Assembly: GCA_947455205.1 (NCBI GenBank)
Contig: CANGNF010000006.1
Location: forward strand, 62,001-126,000
Source: Acetobacteraceae bacterium
GTDB lineage: Bacteria; Pseudomonadota; Alphaproteobacteria; Acetobacterales; Acetobacteraceae
Reading direction: 5' to 3'
DNA length: 64,000 bases
The notes below the pieces were generated by a model. That model was not told the origin of the DNA, searched no databases, and saw only the letters and a list, made by a program, of their open reading frames with translations. Made by a program: the position numbers and the translations under genes. This document shows positions 1 to 8,110 of this stretch, in pieces (the stretch's first letter is position 1; the number at the start of each line of letters is the position of its first letter).

Positions 1-1
1 G

Positions 2-775
2 GACACTGCCGGGCTGGAGGAGCGCGTTGCCGCCTGGCAGGAAAAGGCGGTGCGCGAGGCCAAGCGCCGCAGCGAATGGGCGGTGCCGAACCAGCCCTAT
101 GAACAGGCCTGCCGCGAGTTCCTCGGCGCCATGCTGGCACCGGACCGCGCCAGCCACCTGCGCGAGGAAATGGCCGCCTTCGCGCATCGGCTGGCCCCGG
201 CCGGGGCGGTGAACAGCTTGGCCCAGCTGCTGCTGCGCTGCACCGCGCCGGGCGTGCCGGACCTCTACCAGGGCACCGAGTTCTGGGACTACTCCCTGGT
301 GGACCCCGACAACCGGCGCCCGGTGGACTGGCCCGCCCGCGCCGCCGCGCTGGATGGCGCGGAGCCCACGGCGCTGCTGCCACACTGGCGCGACGGGCGC
401 GTCAAGCAGGCGCTGCTGGCCCGGCTGCTGGCCCGGCGCGCGGCCAACCCGGCGCTGTTCGCCGCCGGGGAATACCTGCCCCTGGTCGCCGAAGGCCCCG
501 CCGCCCAGCACGTTCTGGCCTTCGCCCGCCGGCAACGCGGCCAAGTGGTGGTCGCCGTCGCCACCCGGCTGGCCGCTGGCCTGCTGGGGGAGGGCACGCT
601 GCCGCATGTTCCGCCTGCGGCATGGCAGGGAACCACGCTCCCGCTGCCGCGTGTTGGCAAGGCACGCAGCTGGCTGGACGCGCTGGGCGGCGGCAGGCTT
701 TCCGCCGAAGGCGATCGCCTGCCGCTCGGCGACATCCTCTCCCGGCTGCCGGTGGCATTGCTGGAGGTGACATGA
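2..775 (+). CDS. treY: malto-oligosyltrehalose synthase, C-terminal part
   Basis: The visible C-terminal 257 residues belong to TreY (GH13), which converts the reducing end of maltodextrins into a trehalosyl unit for later release by TreZ. The recognisable part is PDLYQGTEFWDYSLVDPDNR followed by RPVDWPAR, a very conserved TreY stretch near the C-terminus. The reading frame is open from base 2, so the N-terminal two thirds lie upstream of the window. Its TGA overlaps the ATG of otsA (ATGA), implying translational coupling. The family assignment is firm; the start cannot be judged. Confidence 0.9.
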   Translation, partial: DTAGLEERVAAWQEKAVREAKRRSEWAVPNQPYEQACREFLGAMLAPDRASHLREEMAAFAHRLAPAGAVNSLAQLLLRCTAPGVPDLYQGTEFWDYSLVDPDNRRPVDWPARAAALDGAEPTALLPHWRDGRVKQALLARLLARRAANPALFAAGEYLPLVAEGPAAQHVLAFARRQRGQVVVAVATRLAAGLLGEGTLPHVPPAAWQGTTLPLPRVGKARSWLDALGGGRLSAEGDRLPLGDILSRLPVALLEVT

Positions 776-2163
776 GCCGGATCGTCGTCGTCTCCAACCG
801 GGTGCCCGCGCCAGCCGGCAATGCCGGGCAGGCGGGCGGCCTGGCGGTGGCGTTGCTGGGGCTGATGCGCCGGCGCGGCGGCCTCTGGTTCGGCTGGTCC
901 GGCGCGGTCAGCCAGGCGACGGAGCCCAGCTTCACCCAGCGCGGCGCGGTCGGCTATGCCACGCTGGACCTGTCGGAGGCCGAGCATCGCGGCTTCTACA
1001 CCGGCTACGCCAATGGCGTGCTGTGGCCCTCGCTGCACGGCCTGTCGCACCTGATGCACTTCCGCCGGCCGGACCTGGAGAGCTACCGCCAGGTCAACCG
1101 CCGCTTCGCCGACCGGCTGGTGCCGCTGCTGAAGCCCGAGGACCTGATCTGGATCCACGACTACCACCTGCTGCCGCTGCCCGGCGCGCTGCGGGAGAGG
1201 GGCGTCGGCCTGCCCACCGGCTTCTTCCTGCACGTGCCCTTCCCGGCGCCGGAGGCAGCTTCCGTCGCGCCGGGCATCCGCGGCCTGCTGACGGATATGA
1301 TGGCGGCGGACCTGCTGGGCTTCCAGACCACGGCGGACCGCGACAACTTCGCCGCCTCGGCCGCCGCCTTCACCCCGGCGCGGCGGCATGACGACAACCA
1401 CCTGACCCTGGGCGGCCGTCAGGTGCGGCTGGGCGTCTTCGCCGCCGAGATCAGCGCCCGCGACTTTGCCGCCACCGCCGCCACCCAGGCGCAGGCCGAG
1501 CCGGCCCGCTTGCTGGCCCGCAGCCTGCCTGGCCAGGCGCTGCTGTTGGGGGTGGACCGGCTGGACCCGACCAAGGGCATTCCGGAGCGGCTGGAAGCCT
1601 TCGGCCGCGTGCTGGCCCGCCGCCCCGGCCGCGACCTGGCCTTCCTGCAGATCGCCGCGCCCTCGCGTGAGGATGTCGCCGCCTACCGCGACCTGCGGCA
1701 GGAGCTGGACACCGCCGGTGGCGCGCTGAACAGCGAGTTCGGCGAGCCGGACTGGACCCCGCTGCGCCTGGTTGCCCGCCCGCAGGCGCGCGACACGGTG
1801 GCCGGCTTCATGCGCCTGGCGCGCGTGGGCCTGGTGACGCCGCTGCGCGACGGCATGAACCTGGTGGCCAAGGAATACGTTGCGGCGCAGGACCCGGCCA
1901 ACCCCGGCGTGCTGGTGCTGTCCCGCTTCGCCGGCGCCGCCGCGCAGCTGAGCGATGCCCTGCTGGTCAACCCGCACGACGTGGAAGCCATGGCCGAGGC
2001 TATGGTGCAGGCGCTGGACATGCCGCTGGCCGAGCGCCAGGCGCGCTGGCACGCCTGCTGGGCCGCCATTGCCGGCGCCTCGCCGGAAGGCTGGGGCGAG
2101 GCCTTCCTGCGCGCGCTCTCGCCGCAGGCGTTGGACGCGATCCCGGCCGCCGGCCGGGCGTGA
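772..2163 (+). CDS. otsA: trehalose-6-phosphate synthase (GT20)
   Basis: A 463-residue GT20 glycosyltransferase that joins UDP-glucose (or a related donor) and glucose-6-phosphate into trehalose-6-phosphate in the cytoplasm. It shows the family landmarks: N-terminal RIVVVSNR and AGGLAVAL, IHDYHLLPLP (Asp130, His132), GFFLHVPFP, LLGFQT, GVDRLDPTKG (Arg263, Lys268, the phosphate/donor-binding pair) and RDGMNLVAKEYVA (Asp360, Glu368). The length is close to E. coli OtsA. The ATG at 772 overlaps the treY stop; an in-frame extension to 622 would run through treY and has no family support. No otsB phosphatase lies in the window, so trehalose release must use a gene elsewhere. Confidence 0.95.
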   Translation: MSRIVVVSNRVPAPAGNAGQAGGLAVALLGLMRRRGGLWFGWSGAVSQATEPSFTQRGAVGYATLDLSEAEHRGFYTGYANGVLWPSLHGLSHLMHFRRPDLESYRQVNRRFADRLVPLLKPEDLIWIHDYHLLPLPGALRERGVGLPTGFFLHVPFPAPEAASVAPGIRGLLTDMMAADLLGFQTTADRDNFAASAAAFTPARRHDDNHLTLGGRQVRLGVFAAEISARDFAATAATQAQAEPARLLARSLPGQALLLGVDRLDPTKGIPERLEAFGRVLARRPGRDLAFLQIAAPSREDVAAYRDLRQELDTAGGALNSEFGEPDWTPLRLVARPQARDTVAGFMRLARVGLVTPLRDGMNLVAKEYVAAQDPANPGVLVLSRFAGAAAQLSDALLVNPHDVEAMAEAMVQALDMPLAERQARWHACWAAIAGASPEGWGEAFLRALSPQALDAIPAAGRA

Positions 2164-2213
2164 CCGCCGCGGCGTAGTCTGGCACCCTCCGGCCGTTCCG
2201 GCGGAGATGGGCA

Positions 2214-3677
2214 ATGGCTGAATACGATGTGGTGGTGCGCGGCGGCACGGTGGTGGGCGCCTTCGGCACCACGCGCTGCGATGTGGGCGTGAAGGATGGC
2301 CGCATCGTTGCCCTGGCCGAGCGCCTGACCGATGCCGACACCGTGCTGGATGCCGGCGGCCTGCTGGTGCTGCCGGGCGGCGTGGACAGCCATTGCCACC
2401 TGGAAGAACAGATGCCGGATGGCAGCGTCATCGAGGAAAGCTTCGAGACCGGCTCCGCCGCCTGCTTCGCCGGCGGCACCACCTCCGTCGTCTGCTTCGT
2501 GCAGCAATGGAAGGGCCATGGCATCGCGGAACGTTACTGGGAGCACAAGCGCCGCGGCGCGACGGGCATGGTGGACCACGCCTTCCACCAGATCATCACG
2601 GATGCCTCCGACCTGGCGCTGGAGCAGGAGCTGCCGGCGCTGGTGGCGGATGGCCTGCGCAGCCTGAAGGTCTTCCTGACCTACGACCCGCTGCACCTGG
2701 ACGACGCGCAGTACATCCGCGTGCTGGCCGCCGCCCGCCGGCACGGCATGCTGGTGACGGTGCATTGCGAGAACTACCACGCCATCAACTGGCGCACCGA
2801 GGCGCTGCTGAAGGCCGGGCTGACCGCGCCCAAGTACCATTCATGGTCGCGCCCGCCGGTGGTGGAGCGTGAGGCCACCCACCGCGCCATCGCCCTGGCC
2901 GAGCTGGTGGACCAGCCGATCCAGGTCTTCCACGTCTCCTGCGAGGAAGCCGCCGAGGAGATCGCTCGGGCCCAGGCGCGCGGCCTGAAGGTCTGGGGCG
3001 AGACCTGCCCGCAATACCTGACCCTGACCGCCGCCCACATGGACCGCAGCAACCCGCAGGACGGACCGTTCGAGGGCGCCAAGTTCATGTGCAGCCCCAG
3101 CCCGCGGGATGAGGCCGAGCAGCAGAAGGTGTGGGGCATGCTGAAGCGCGGCGTGCTGGACGTGGTCTCCTCCGACCACTCCGGCTCCAGCTTCCACAAC
3201 AGCATCGGCAAGGCGGCGGCCGGGCGCGATGCCAACTTCAGCCAGATCCCCAACGGCATCCCCGGCCTGGCCGCGCGCCTGCCGATCCTGTTCAGCGAGG
3301 GCGTGGTCAAGGGCCGCATCAGCCTGGAGCAATTCGTCGCCATCACCGCCACAAACCCGGCGCGGCTGATGGGCCTGGCGCCGCGCAAGGGCAGCATCAA
3401 CGTGGGCGCCGATGCCGACCTGGTGCTGTGGGATCCGAAGAAGCAGGTGACGCTGACCAATCCGCTGATGCAGCACGTGATCGACTACACCCCCTATGAG
3501 GGGATGCAGGTCACCGGCTGGCCGGTGGCCACGCTGCGCCGGGGCGAGGTGGTGATGCGCGATGGCAAGGTGCAGGCACAGCCGGGCACCGCGCGTTACC
3601 TGCCACGTAACCCGTATGCATTTATTGCACCTCGTGGTATACTTTCAAACGACTTCGACGCAGCCCCGCCAGCCTGA
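2214..3677 (+). CDS. dihydropyrimidinase / hydantoinase-like cyclic amidohydrolase
   Basis: A 487-residue amidohydrolase of the dihydropyrimidinase-hydantoinase branch, expected to open cyclic imide or ureide rings. The binuclear metal ligands can be placed: HCH at His60/His62 (Cys in place of the usual Thr between them), carboxylatable Lys152 in SLKVFLTYD, His184 in VTVHCEN, His240 in VFHVSCEEA, and Asp321 in SSDHSG. The fold ends with NPARLMGLAPRKGSINVGAD and DLVLWD, typical of the family. The ATG follows a GGAG box at 2203-2206. The last 20 codons run through unusually AT-rich DNA and the stop is followed by a hairpin terminator. The substrate is unknown. Confidence 0.85.
   Translation: MAEYDVVVRGGTVVGAFGTTRCDVGVKDGRIVALAERLTDADTVLDAGGLLVLPGGVDSHCHLEEQMPDGSVIEESFETGSAACFAGGTTSVVCFVQQWKGHGIAERYWEHKRRGATGMVDHAFHQIITDASDLALEQELPALVADGLRSLKVFLTYDPLHLDDAQYIRVLAAARRHGMLVTVHCENYHAINWRTEALLKAGLTAPKYHSWSRPPVVEREATHRAIALAELVDQPIQVFHVSCEEAAEEIARAQARGLKVWGETCPQYLTLTAAHMDRSNPQDGPFEGAKFMCSPSPRDEAEQQKVWGMLKRGVLDVVSSDHSGSSFHNSIGKAAAGRDANFSQIPNGIPGLAARLPILFSEGVVKGRISLEQFVAITATNPARLMGLAPRKGSINVGADADLVLWDPKKQVTLTNPLMQHVIDYTPYEGMQVTGWPVATLRRGEVVMRDGKVQAQPGTARYLPRNPYAFIAPRGILSNDFDAAPPA
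3636..3643 (+). promoter_or_regulatory. candidate extended -10 promoter inside the end of the hydantoinase gene
   Basis: The sequence TGGTATACT has the extended -10 form (TG-N-TATACT) and lies in the most AT-rich stretch of the region (3617-3650). No -35 hexamer stands at normal distance; TTGCAC at 3625-3630 is only 7 bp away. A transcript starting near 3650 would either be a short RNA ending at the hairpin of 3687-3714 or lead into the gene at 3782. This is weak evidence. Confidence 0.3.
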
Positions 3678-3686
3678 GGGGTGAGC

Positions 3687-3714
3687 GCCGGCCCGGAATT
3701 CCCTTCGGGCCGGC
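3687..3714 (+). terminator. hairpin terminator after the hydantoinase gene
   Basis: Perfect 9-bp arms GCCGGCCCG / CGGGCCGGC separated by a 10-nt loop and followed by CATTTCG. The T-run is short, so termination may be only partly Rho-independent. Confidence 0.55.
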
Positions 3715-3781
3715 ATTTCGCCCTGGCAAAACCAATGACTGGCCATATTTCAGCCTTGGCGGGGGCTGACAGGGACGCCCC

Positions 3782-4144
3782 ATGGAACCCAGAGAACCCG
3801 CCTTCACCGCCTACGACGCCGACGAGGAGCCCTGGCGGATTGCCCGCCTGATCCGTACCGACGGCCGGGTGCGCGAATTGCTCCGCGTTGCTTCCCCGGA
3901 AGCGGCGGACTCCCCCAGCAGCGTCGGCGAGGCGGTCTGGACCGCCCATGTCACCCGCCTGCATGACGAGCGCGGCACCCTGCAGGCCCATGTCTCGGCC
4001 GCGCTGGGTGGTTCGGCCTGGCTGCCGGTGGTGGCGCTGGTGCTGTCGCGGGCCTGGGGTGGCGAGGACGAGGCCGAGGTCGAGTTCCTGGTCGAGGGCG
4101 AACCGCTGCCCTGGCCGCTCTCGGCGGTGCTGCCCAAGCTGTAG
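3782..4144 (+). CDS. hypothetical protein, 120 aa
   Basis: A 120-residue soluble, acidic protein that I do not recognise. It has no signal peptide or membrane segment. The central part (AHVSAALGGSAWLPVVALVL) is the only clearly hydrophobic stretch, and the C-terminus is acidic then proline-rich (EDEAEVEFLVEGEPLPWPL). Third-position GC is high, as in the neighbouring genes, which supports coding. It is convergent with the membrane protein at 4178-5134 and separated from the upstream gene by a terminator hairpin. Confidence 0.65.
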   Translation: MEPREPAFTAYDADEEPWRIARLIRTDGRVRELLRVASPEAADSPSSVGEAVWTAHVTRLHDERGTLQAHVSAALGGSAWLPVVALVLSRAWGGEDEAEVEFLVEGEPLPWPLSAVLPKL

Positions 4145-4177
4145 CGCTGGTGCGGCGCCGCGTTCCGGCGCCGCCCG

Positions 4178-5134
4178 TCACCGATCCGGCAGCCAGATCT
4201 CCAACCCGCGTGCCGCCCCGCCGGGGTCGTAGCCGCGACTGTCCTGCAACGCCCAGCCCCGCCCGAGCCGACCCGCCAGCCGCGCGGCCATGCCGGCATC
4301 CTCCGCCCGGTGATAGCGCACCAGCCGATTGCCGGGCACCTCGGGCGCCGGGCGCAACTCCACGCCTTCCACCCCGGCGTCGCGCAACACCGCGGCGGCC
4401 TCCTCGGCCGCCTGCTGCGCGGCTGGGGATCCAGCCAGGTAGTGCAACTGCACCCGCCCTTCCGCGCGCGCCTCGGCCCGGTTGCGCGGGCGCGGCACCG
4501 CCGGCGGCGGCGGTGGCGGGGGCGGCACCACCGCAGCCACCGCGGGGGCCGGCGCGGCGGGTGCGGCCGGCATCGGCGGCGGTGCCGCCACCACGGCCGG
4601 TGCCGGCGTCGCCACCGGTGGTACTGCCGCCTCGGCGGCCTGCTCGCGCAGCCGCGCCAGTTCTGCCGCGGCGACGTCGCGCTGGTCGCCCAACGCTTCC
4701 AGCCGGGCGCGCTCGGCCGCCGTCGCCTGGCGCAGCGCCGCCAGCTCGGCGGTGGCCTGCATCCGCTCGGCATCGCGGCGCAACTGCTCCGGCGCGGGAG
4801 AGATCGCGGCCGGTGGCGGCGCCTCCGTGCCGCTACGGGCGGTATCGACCGGGCGGGCGACGAGGGTGCCCGCTGGTCGTGGCGCCAAGTCGGCGCCCAG
4901 CAGTTCCACCGTCAGCACAACGCCCAGCACGCCGCCGGCCAGGAACAGCACGGCGCCGCCCAGCACCAGGCGCCACAGCCGGCGTGGTGGCTCCACCAGG
5001 AGGGAATCGCGCGGCCGCTGCGTCAGCGGCTCCCGTGCGCGGGTCAGGGGCGGGGCCCCCGGCCCGGCCGGAGGCGCCGCGCCGGGGCCGTCGGGCCCCG
5101 GCTCAATGCGGCTCGACGCCCTCGTCCAGGCCAT
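4178..5134 (-). CDS. membrane-anchored, proline-rich protein with SPOR/LytR_C-like C-terminus
   Basis: A 318-residue protein with a cytoplasmic N-terminal segment of ~50 residues, one membrane span (LVLGGAVLFLAGGVLGVVLT, about residues 57-76), an Ala/Glu/Arg-rich coiled coil (about 110-165), a long Pro/Ala linker with a run of eight prolines, and a compact C-terminal domain of ~90 residues. That domain (VQLHYLAGSPAAQQ, then VLRDAGVEGVEL) looks like the SPOR or LytR_C ferredoxin-like fold, which suggests a periplasmic peptidoglycan- or envelope-binding role. Its start overlaps the end of the XRE gene by 32 bp, so the two may be co-transcribed. The domain call is by resemblance only. Confidence 0.6.
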   Translation of the reverse strand: MAWTRASSRIEPGPDGPGAAPPAGPGAPPLTRAREPLTQRPRDSLLVEPPRRLWRLVLGGAVLFLAGGVLGVVLTVELLGADLAPRPAGTLVARPVDTARSGTEAPPPAAISPAPEQLRRDAERMQATAELAALRQATAAERARLEALGDQRDVAAAELARLREQAAEAAVPPVATPAPAVVAAPPPMPAAPAAPAPAVAAVVPPPPPPPPAVPRPRNRAEARAEGRVQLHYLAGSPAAQQAAEEAAAVLRDAGVEGVELRPAPEVPGNRLVRYHRAEDAGMAARLAGRLGRGWALQDSRGYDPGGAARGLEIWLPDR

Positions 5135-5576
5135 TGGTCTCGGTGCTCAGCACCGCCTGGCTCTGCGCCGCCAGGGCGCGGGCCATCTGGCTCAGCGCCT
5201 CCTGGTGCTTCTCATTGTCGATCAGGGCGAAGTTGCGGGCCAGCTCCAGGCACATGCGCTGGCGCTGGGAAACCTCGTGCCGCGGCTCGGCATTGGCCGA
5301 CAGCCCGTCGAAGAACCAGGAAACCGCAACGCCCAGCACCTGGGCGATCTCGAACAGCCGGCCGGCGGAAATCCGGTTCAACCCGCGCTCGTACTTGTGT
5401 GCCTGCTGGTAGGTCACGCCGATCATGCGGGCCAGCTGCTGCTGCGACAGCCCCATCATGATCCGCCGTTCGCGGATCCGGCTGCCGACGTGGCGGTCCG
5501 CCGCATTGGCCCGTTGGCCGAGCTTCTCCGGTACGGCCGGCGCTGGCCGCTGCGCGTCTTCACTCGTGGTCGGCAT
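5103..5576 (-). CDS. XRE-family helix-turn-helix regulator
   Basis: A 157-residue cytoplasmic transcription factor. The HTH_3 domain spans about residues 30-85: RIRERRIMMGLSQQQLARMI, then GVTYQQAHKYERGLNRISAG, then RLFEIAQVLGV. The C-terminal ~60 residues carry a helical segment (SQRQRMCLELARNFALI) seen in a widespread alphaproteobacterial XRE subfamily. No ligand domain is present. The target is not known; the gene precedes and overlaps the membrane-protein gene at 4178-5134. Confidence 0.85.
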   Translation of the reverse strand: MPTTSEDAQRPAPAVPEKLGQRANAADRHVGSRIRERRIMMGLSQQQLARMIGVTYQQAHKYERGLNRISAGRLFEIAQVLGVAVSWFFDGLSANAEPRHEVSQRQRMCLELARNFALIDNEKHQEALSQMARALAAQSQAVLSTETNGLDEGVEPH

Positions 5577-5748
5577 CCCGTTCCCCTTCGGTCACTGGGT
5601 GACATGCTCGGCCGCGGCGGGTGCCGTGACCGGGTCGCTATGTCAGGGGGAATGCCGGGGGTGCCCCCTAGGTTCCACCAGGGCGCGTATGACAAAGCCG
5701 TGAGGGAAACGCGGCGTTGAAACGGATGCGCCGGCGAACCCTTTCGCT

Positions 5749-6426
5749 TCAGCCCTTGTGGCCGCCCTTTGCCTGCAACTCCGCCAGTTGCCGGCGCAGC
5801 AGCAGCAGCTCCTGGCGCATCGCTTCAACTTCCGGCGCGGGCGGCAACGGCGCGTTGGCGCCGGCACCCGGCTCGCCCCGGAAGGGGGCGAACAGGCTCA
5901 TCGCCCGCTCCATCATGGCCATGTTCTGCTTGCCCAATTCCTCCAGCGTGCCGAAGGGCGCGGGGAAGCCGGGCGGGAAGGTGCCGGGGAAGGGGATCAG
6001 CCCGCCCATCGCCTGTTCCACCGACTTGCGCATCTGTTCCTGCTGCTTGGCAAAGCCGGACATCGCGCTTTCCAGGTATTTCGGCACCAGGGATTGCAGG
6101 CTGTCGCCGTAGAAGCCGATCAGCTGCCGCAGGAAGCTCTCGGGCAGCAGGTTGCGGCCCTTGCTCTCTTCCTCGACGATGATCTGGGTCAGCACGCTCC
6201 GGGTGATGTCCTCGCCCGACTTGGCATCGTACACCACGAAGTCGCGGCCCAGCCGCACCATGTTGGCCAGGTCCTCCAGCGTGACGTAGCTGGACGCTTC
6301 CGTGTTGTAGAGCCGGCGGTTGGCGTATTTCTTCACGACCACCGGCGGGCTGGCGGGGGCGCCGGCTGGTTCGGAGCCGGGCGGGGCGGAGGGGGCGGCT
6401 TGGCCCCGCGCGCTGCGATCAGACAT
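5749..6426 (-). CDS. phaR: polyhydroxyalkanoate synthesis repressor PhaR
   Basis: A 225-residue PHA-granule-sensing repressor. The DNA-binding PHB_acc_N domain spans about residues 29-85, with the signature KKYANRRLYNTEASSYVTL, and is followed by the PHB_acc domain (LPESFLRQLIGFYGDSLQSL, about 95-125) and a Pro/Gly-rich tail with a short C-terminal coiled coil. PhaR binds TGC-rich dyads upstream of pha genes and is released when PHA accumulates. Matching dyads precede phaA (9191-9205) and phaB (24155-24169). The start at 6426 was chosen over an upstream ATG at 6468 because GAGGGTG lies just before it and the extra residues do not look like PhaR. Confidence 0.93.
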   Translation of the reverse strand: MSDRSARGQAAPSAPPGSEPAGAPASPPVVVKKYANRRLYNTEASSYVTLEDLANMVRLGRDFVVYDAKSGEDITRSVLTQIIVEEESKGRNLLPESFLRQLIGFYGDSLQSLVPKYLESAMSGFAKQQEQMRKSVEQAMGGLIPFPGTFPPGFPAPFGTLEELGKQNMAMMERAMSLFAPFRGEPGAGANAPLPPAPEVEAMRQELLLLRRQLAELQAKGGHKG

Positions 6427-6539
6427 GGGCACCCTCGTTGAAACTGTTGGTCGGCAAGACCCTAGCACATGCCGCCAGCCCCCGGCCTAGCCGGATTTCG
6501 CAGCGCATCAAACCCCTGACGCCGGGGCTGCCGCGCGCT

Positions 6540-6565
6540 ATGCTGCCCCGGGTTGGGGGCAGCAT
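6540..6565. repeat. inverted repeat over the start codon of the 6564 gene
   Basis: Perfect 10-bp arms ATGCTGCCCC and GGGGCAGCAT with a 6-bp centre; the right arm includes the AT of the ATG at 6564. In RNA it would hide the start codon and the G-rich ribosome-binding region, so it could dampen translation. Its half-sites contain CTGC/GCAG but with spacing unlike the PhaR dyads. Confidence 0.45.
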
Positions 6566-7037
6566 GGCCAGGCGGAACAAGGCGGCAGCCGAGCGGGAAT
6601 TGGATGCACTGGCCGAGGACTGGGTCGCGCTGTGGCAGAGCGAAATCGCCGGCCTGATGGCCGATCCGGAACTCGCGGCGGCCTGGGGCACCATGGCGGC
6701 CATGGGCAATGCGTGGCTGCGCGCCCTGGCGGGCGGGCTGCCGGGCGGCGCCGCCATGGCCGCGCCCGGCTTTCCCTTCGCCCCGCCCCGGCCGGCCGAT
6801 GACCCAGACGCCGCCACCACCGCCTCGGCGCGGCCCGCGCCCGCTGCCGCTGCACCTGATGCTGGCGGCCAGCCGGGGCGGCCTGGCGCTGGCCAGCACC
6901 CCGCCGGGCCCACCGACGCCGAACGCCTGGCCGAGCGCCTGGCCGAGCTGGAACGCCGGCTGGCCGAGGTCGAGCTCCGCCCGCCGGGAAGCCGCCCGCA
7001 TCGGCGCGGCACTGGCCGCCGGCGGCCATCCGCCTGA
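6564..7037 (+). CDS. small Ala-rich protein upstream of the PhaC-like gene, possible PHA-associated subunit
   Basis: A 157-residue protein with an N-terminal amphipathic helix (LDALAEDWVALWQSEIAGLM), a Pro/Ala linker and a clear coiled coil (DAERLAERLAELERRLAEVE). The combination resembles PhaE/PhaM-like or phasin-like accessory proteins, but I have no firm family. Beyond the coiled coil the frame degrades (LRPPGSRPHRRGTGRRRPSA). The last ~240 bp overlap the PhaC-like gene in another frame, so the true 3' end is uncertain. It lies divergent to phaR. Confidence 0.5.
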   Translation: MARRNKAAAERELDALAEDWVALWQSEIAGLMADPELAAAWGTMAAMGNAWLRALAGGLPGGAAMAAPGFPFAPPRPADDPDAATTASARPAPAAAAPDAGGQPGRPGAGQHPAGPTDAERLAERLAELERRLAEVELRPPGSRPHRRGTGRRRPSA

Positions 7038-8082
7038 GGCCTTCCGCGCCGCCGTGCTGCGCCGCCTGCTGCGGGAAGACCGTGCCCTGCTGCGCGGCCT
7101 GGCCGCCTACCGCACCCACCCGCACCAGCGGCGCCTGCCCGAGCCACCGGTGATCTGGGCGGAGGGCGGCTCCCGCCTGCTGGACTACGCCCCAGGCGGC
7201 GCCGGCCCGGTGGTGCTGTTCGTGCCCTCGCTGGTCAACAAGGCCAGCGTGCTGGACCTGGACGAAGGCGCCTCCCTGCTGCGCTGGCTGGCCGGGCAGG
7301 GGGTGCGGCCGCTGCTGCTGGACTGGGGCTGGCCGGGGCCGGAGGAGCGCCGCTTCGACCTGACCGCCTATGTGGCGGGCAGGCTGGAGCGCGCGCTGAT
7401 GGCGCTGCCGCTGCGTCCCCTGGGCCCGGTGGTGCTGGCCGGCTACTGCATGGGCGGGCTGCTGGCGCTGGCCGCGGCGCAGCGCCGGCCGGACCGGGTG
7501 CGCGCCCTGGCGCTGCTGGCCACGCCCTGGGACTTCCACGCCGAAAGCCCGGCCAATGCCCGCGCCCTGGCGGCGCTGCTGCCGGTGCTGGAGCCCGCCA
7601 TGGCCCCGCTGGACGCCCTGCCGGTGGAAGCGCTGCAGATGCTCTTCGCCATGCAGGACCCCTTCGCCATTACCGAGAAGTTCCGCCGCTTCTCCCGCCT
7701 GCCCACGGACGCCCCCGCCGCCCGCCGCTTCGTGGCGCTGGAGGACTGGTTGAACGACGGCATCCCGCTGGCCGCCCCGGTGGCGCGGGAGGCGCTGGCC
7801 GGCTGGTACGGTGGCAACAGCCCGGCCCGCGGCGCCTGGCGCATCGCCGGCCAGGTGGTGGACCCCGCCGGCCTGGCCATGCCCGCCTTTTGCGCCATCC
7901 CCGCGCGAGACCGCATCGTGCCCCCGGCTTCGGCCGAGGCGCTGGCCGCCGCGCTGCCGGGCGCGCAGCTGCATCGGGCGGCGGCCGGGCATATCGGCAT
8001 GGTCGTGGGCAGCGGCGCGGAGGCGGCACTGTGGCGGCCGCTCCACCAGTGGTTGTGCGCCTTGCCCACTCCGGTGCATTGA
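6799..8082 (+). CDS. PhaC-like alpha/beta hydrolase
   Basis: A 427-residue alpha/beta hydrolase related to PHA synthases. The nucleophile elbow is GYCMGG (Cys217), the Cys-type lipase box of PhaC rather than the Ser of lipases. Asp371 (PARDRIVPP) and His398 (AAGHIGMV) complete the triad. The N-terminus GPRPLPLHLMLA and the block FVPSLVNKASVLDL are shared with alphaproteobacterial PhaC-like hydrolases. It is shorter than class I PhaC (about 580 aa). Residues ~35-60, read in this frame, are Trp/Ser/Pro-rich and low quality where the 6564 gene overlaps, so the start or a local frame change should be checked. Role: PHA polymerisation or turnover. Confidence 0.7.
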   Translation: MTQTPPPPPRRGPRPLPLHLMLAASRGGLALASTPPGPPTPNAWPSAWPSWNAGWPRSSSARREAARIGAALAAGGHPPEAFRAAVLRRLLREDRALLRGLAAYRTHPHQRRLPEPPVIWAEGGSRLLDYAPGGAGPVVLFVPSLVNKASVLDLDEGASLLRWLAGQGVRPLLLDWGWPGPEERRFDLTAYVAGRLERALMALPLRPLGPVVLAGYCMGGLLALAAAQRRPDRVRALALLATPWDFHAESPANARALAALLPVLEPAMAPLDALPVEALQMLFAMQDPFAITEKFRRFSRLPTDAPAARRFVALEDWLNDGIPLAAPVAREALAGWYGGNSPARGAWRIAGQVVDPAGLAMPAFCAIPARDRIVPPASAEALAAALPGAQLHRAAAGHIGMVVGSGAEAALWRPLHQWLCALPTPVH

Positions 8083-8110
8083 TGCGGCTGCATACATTGG
8101 AATAACGCCC

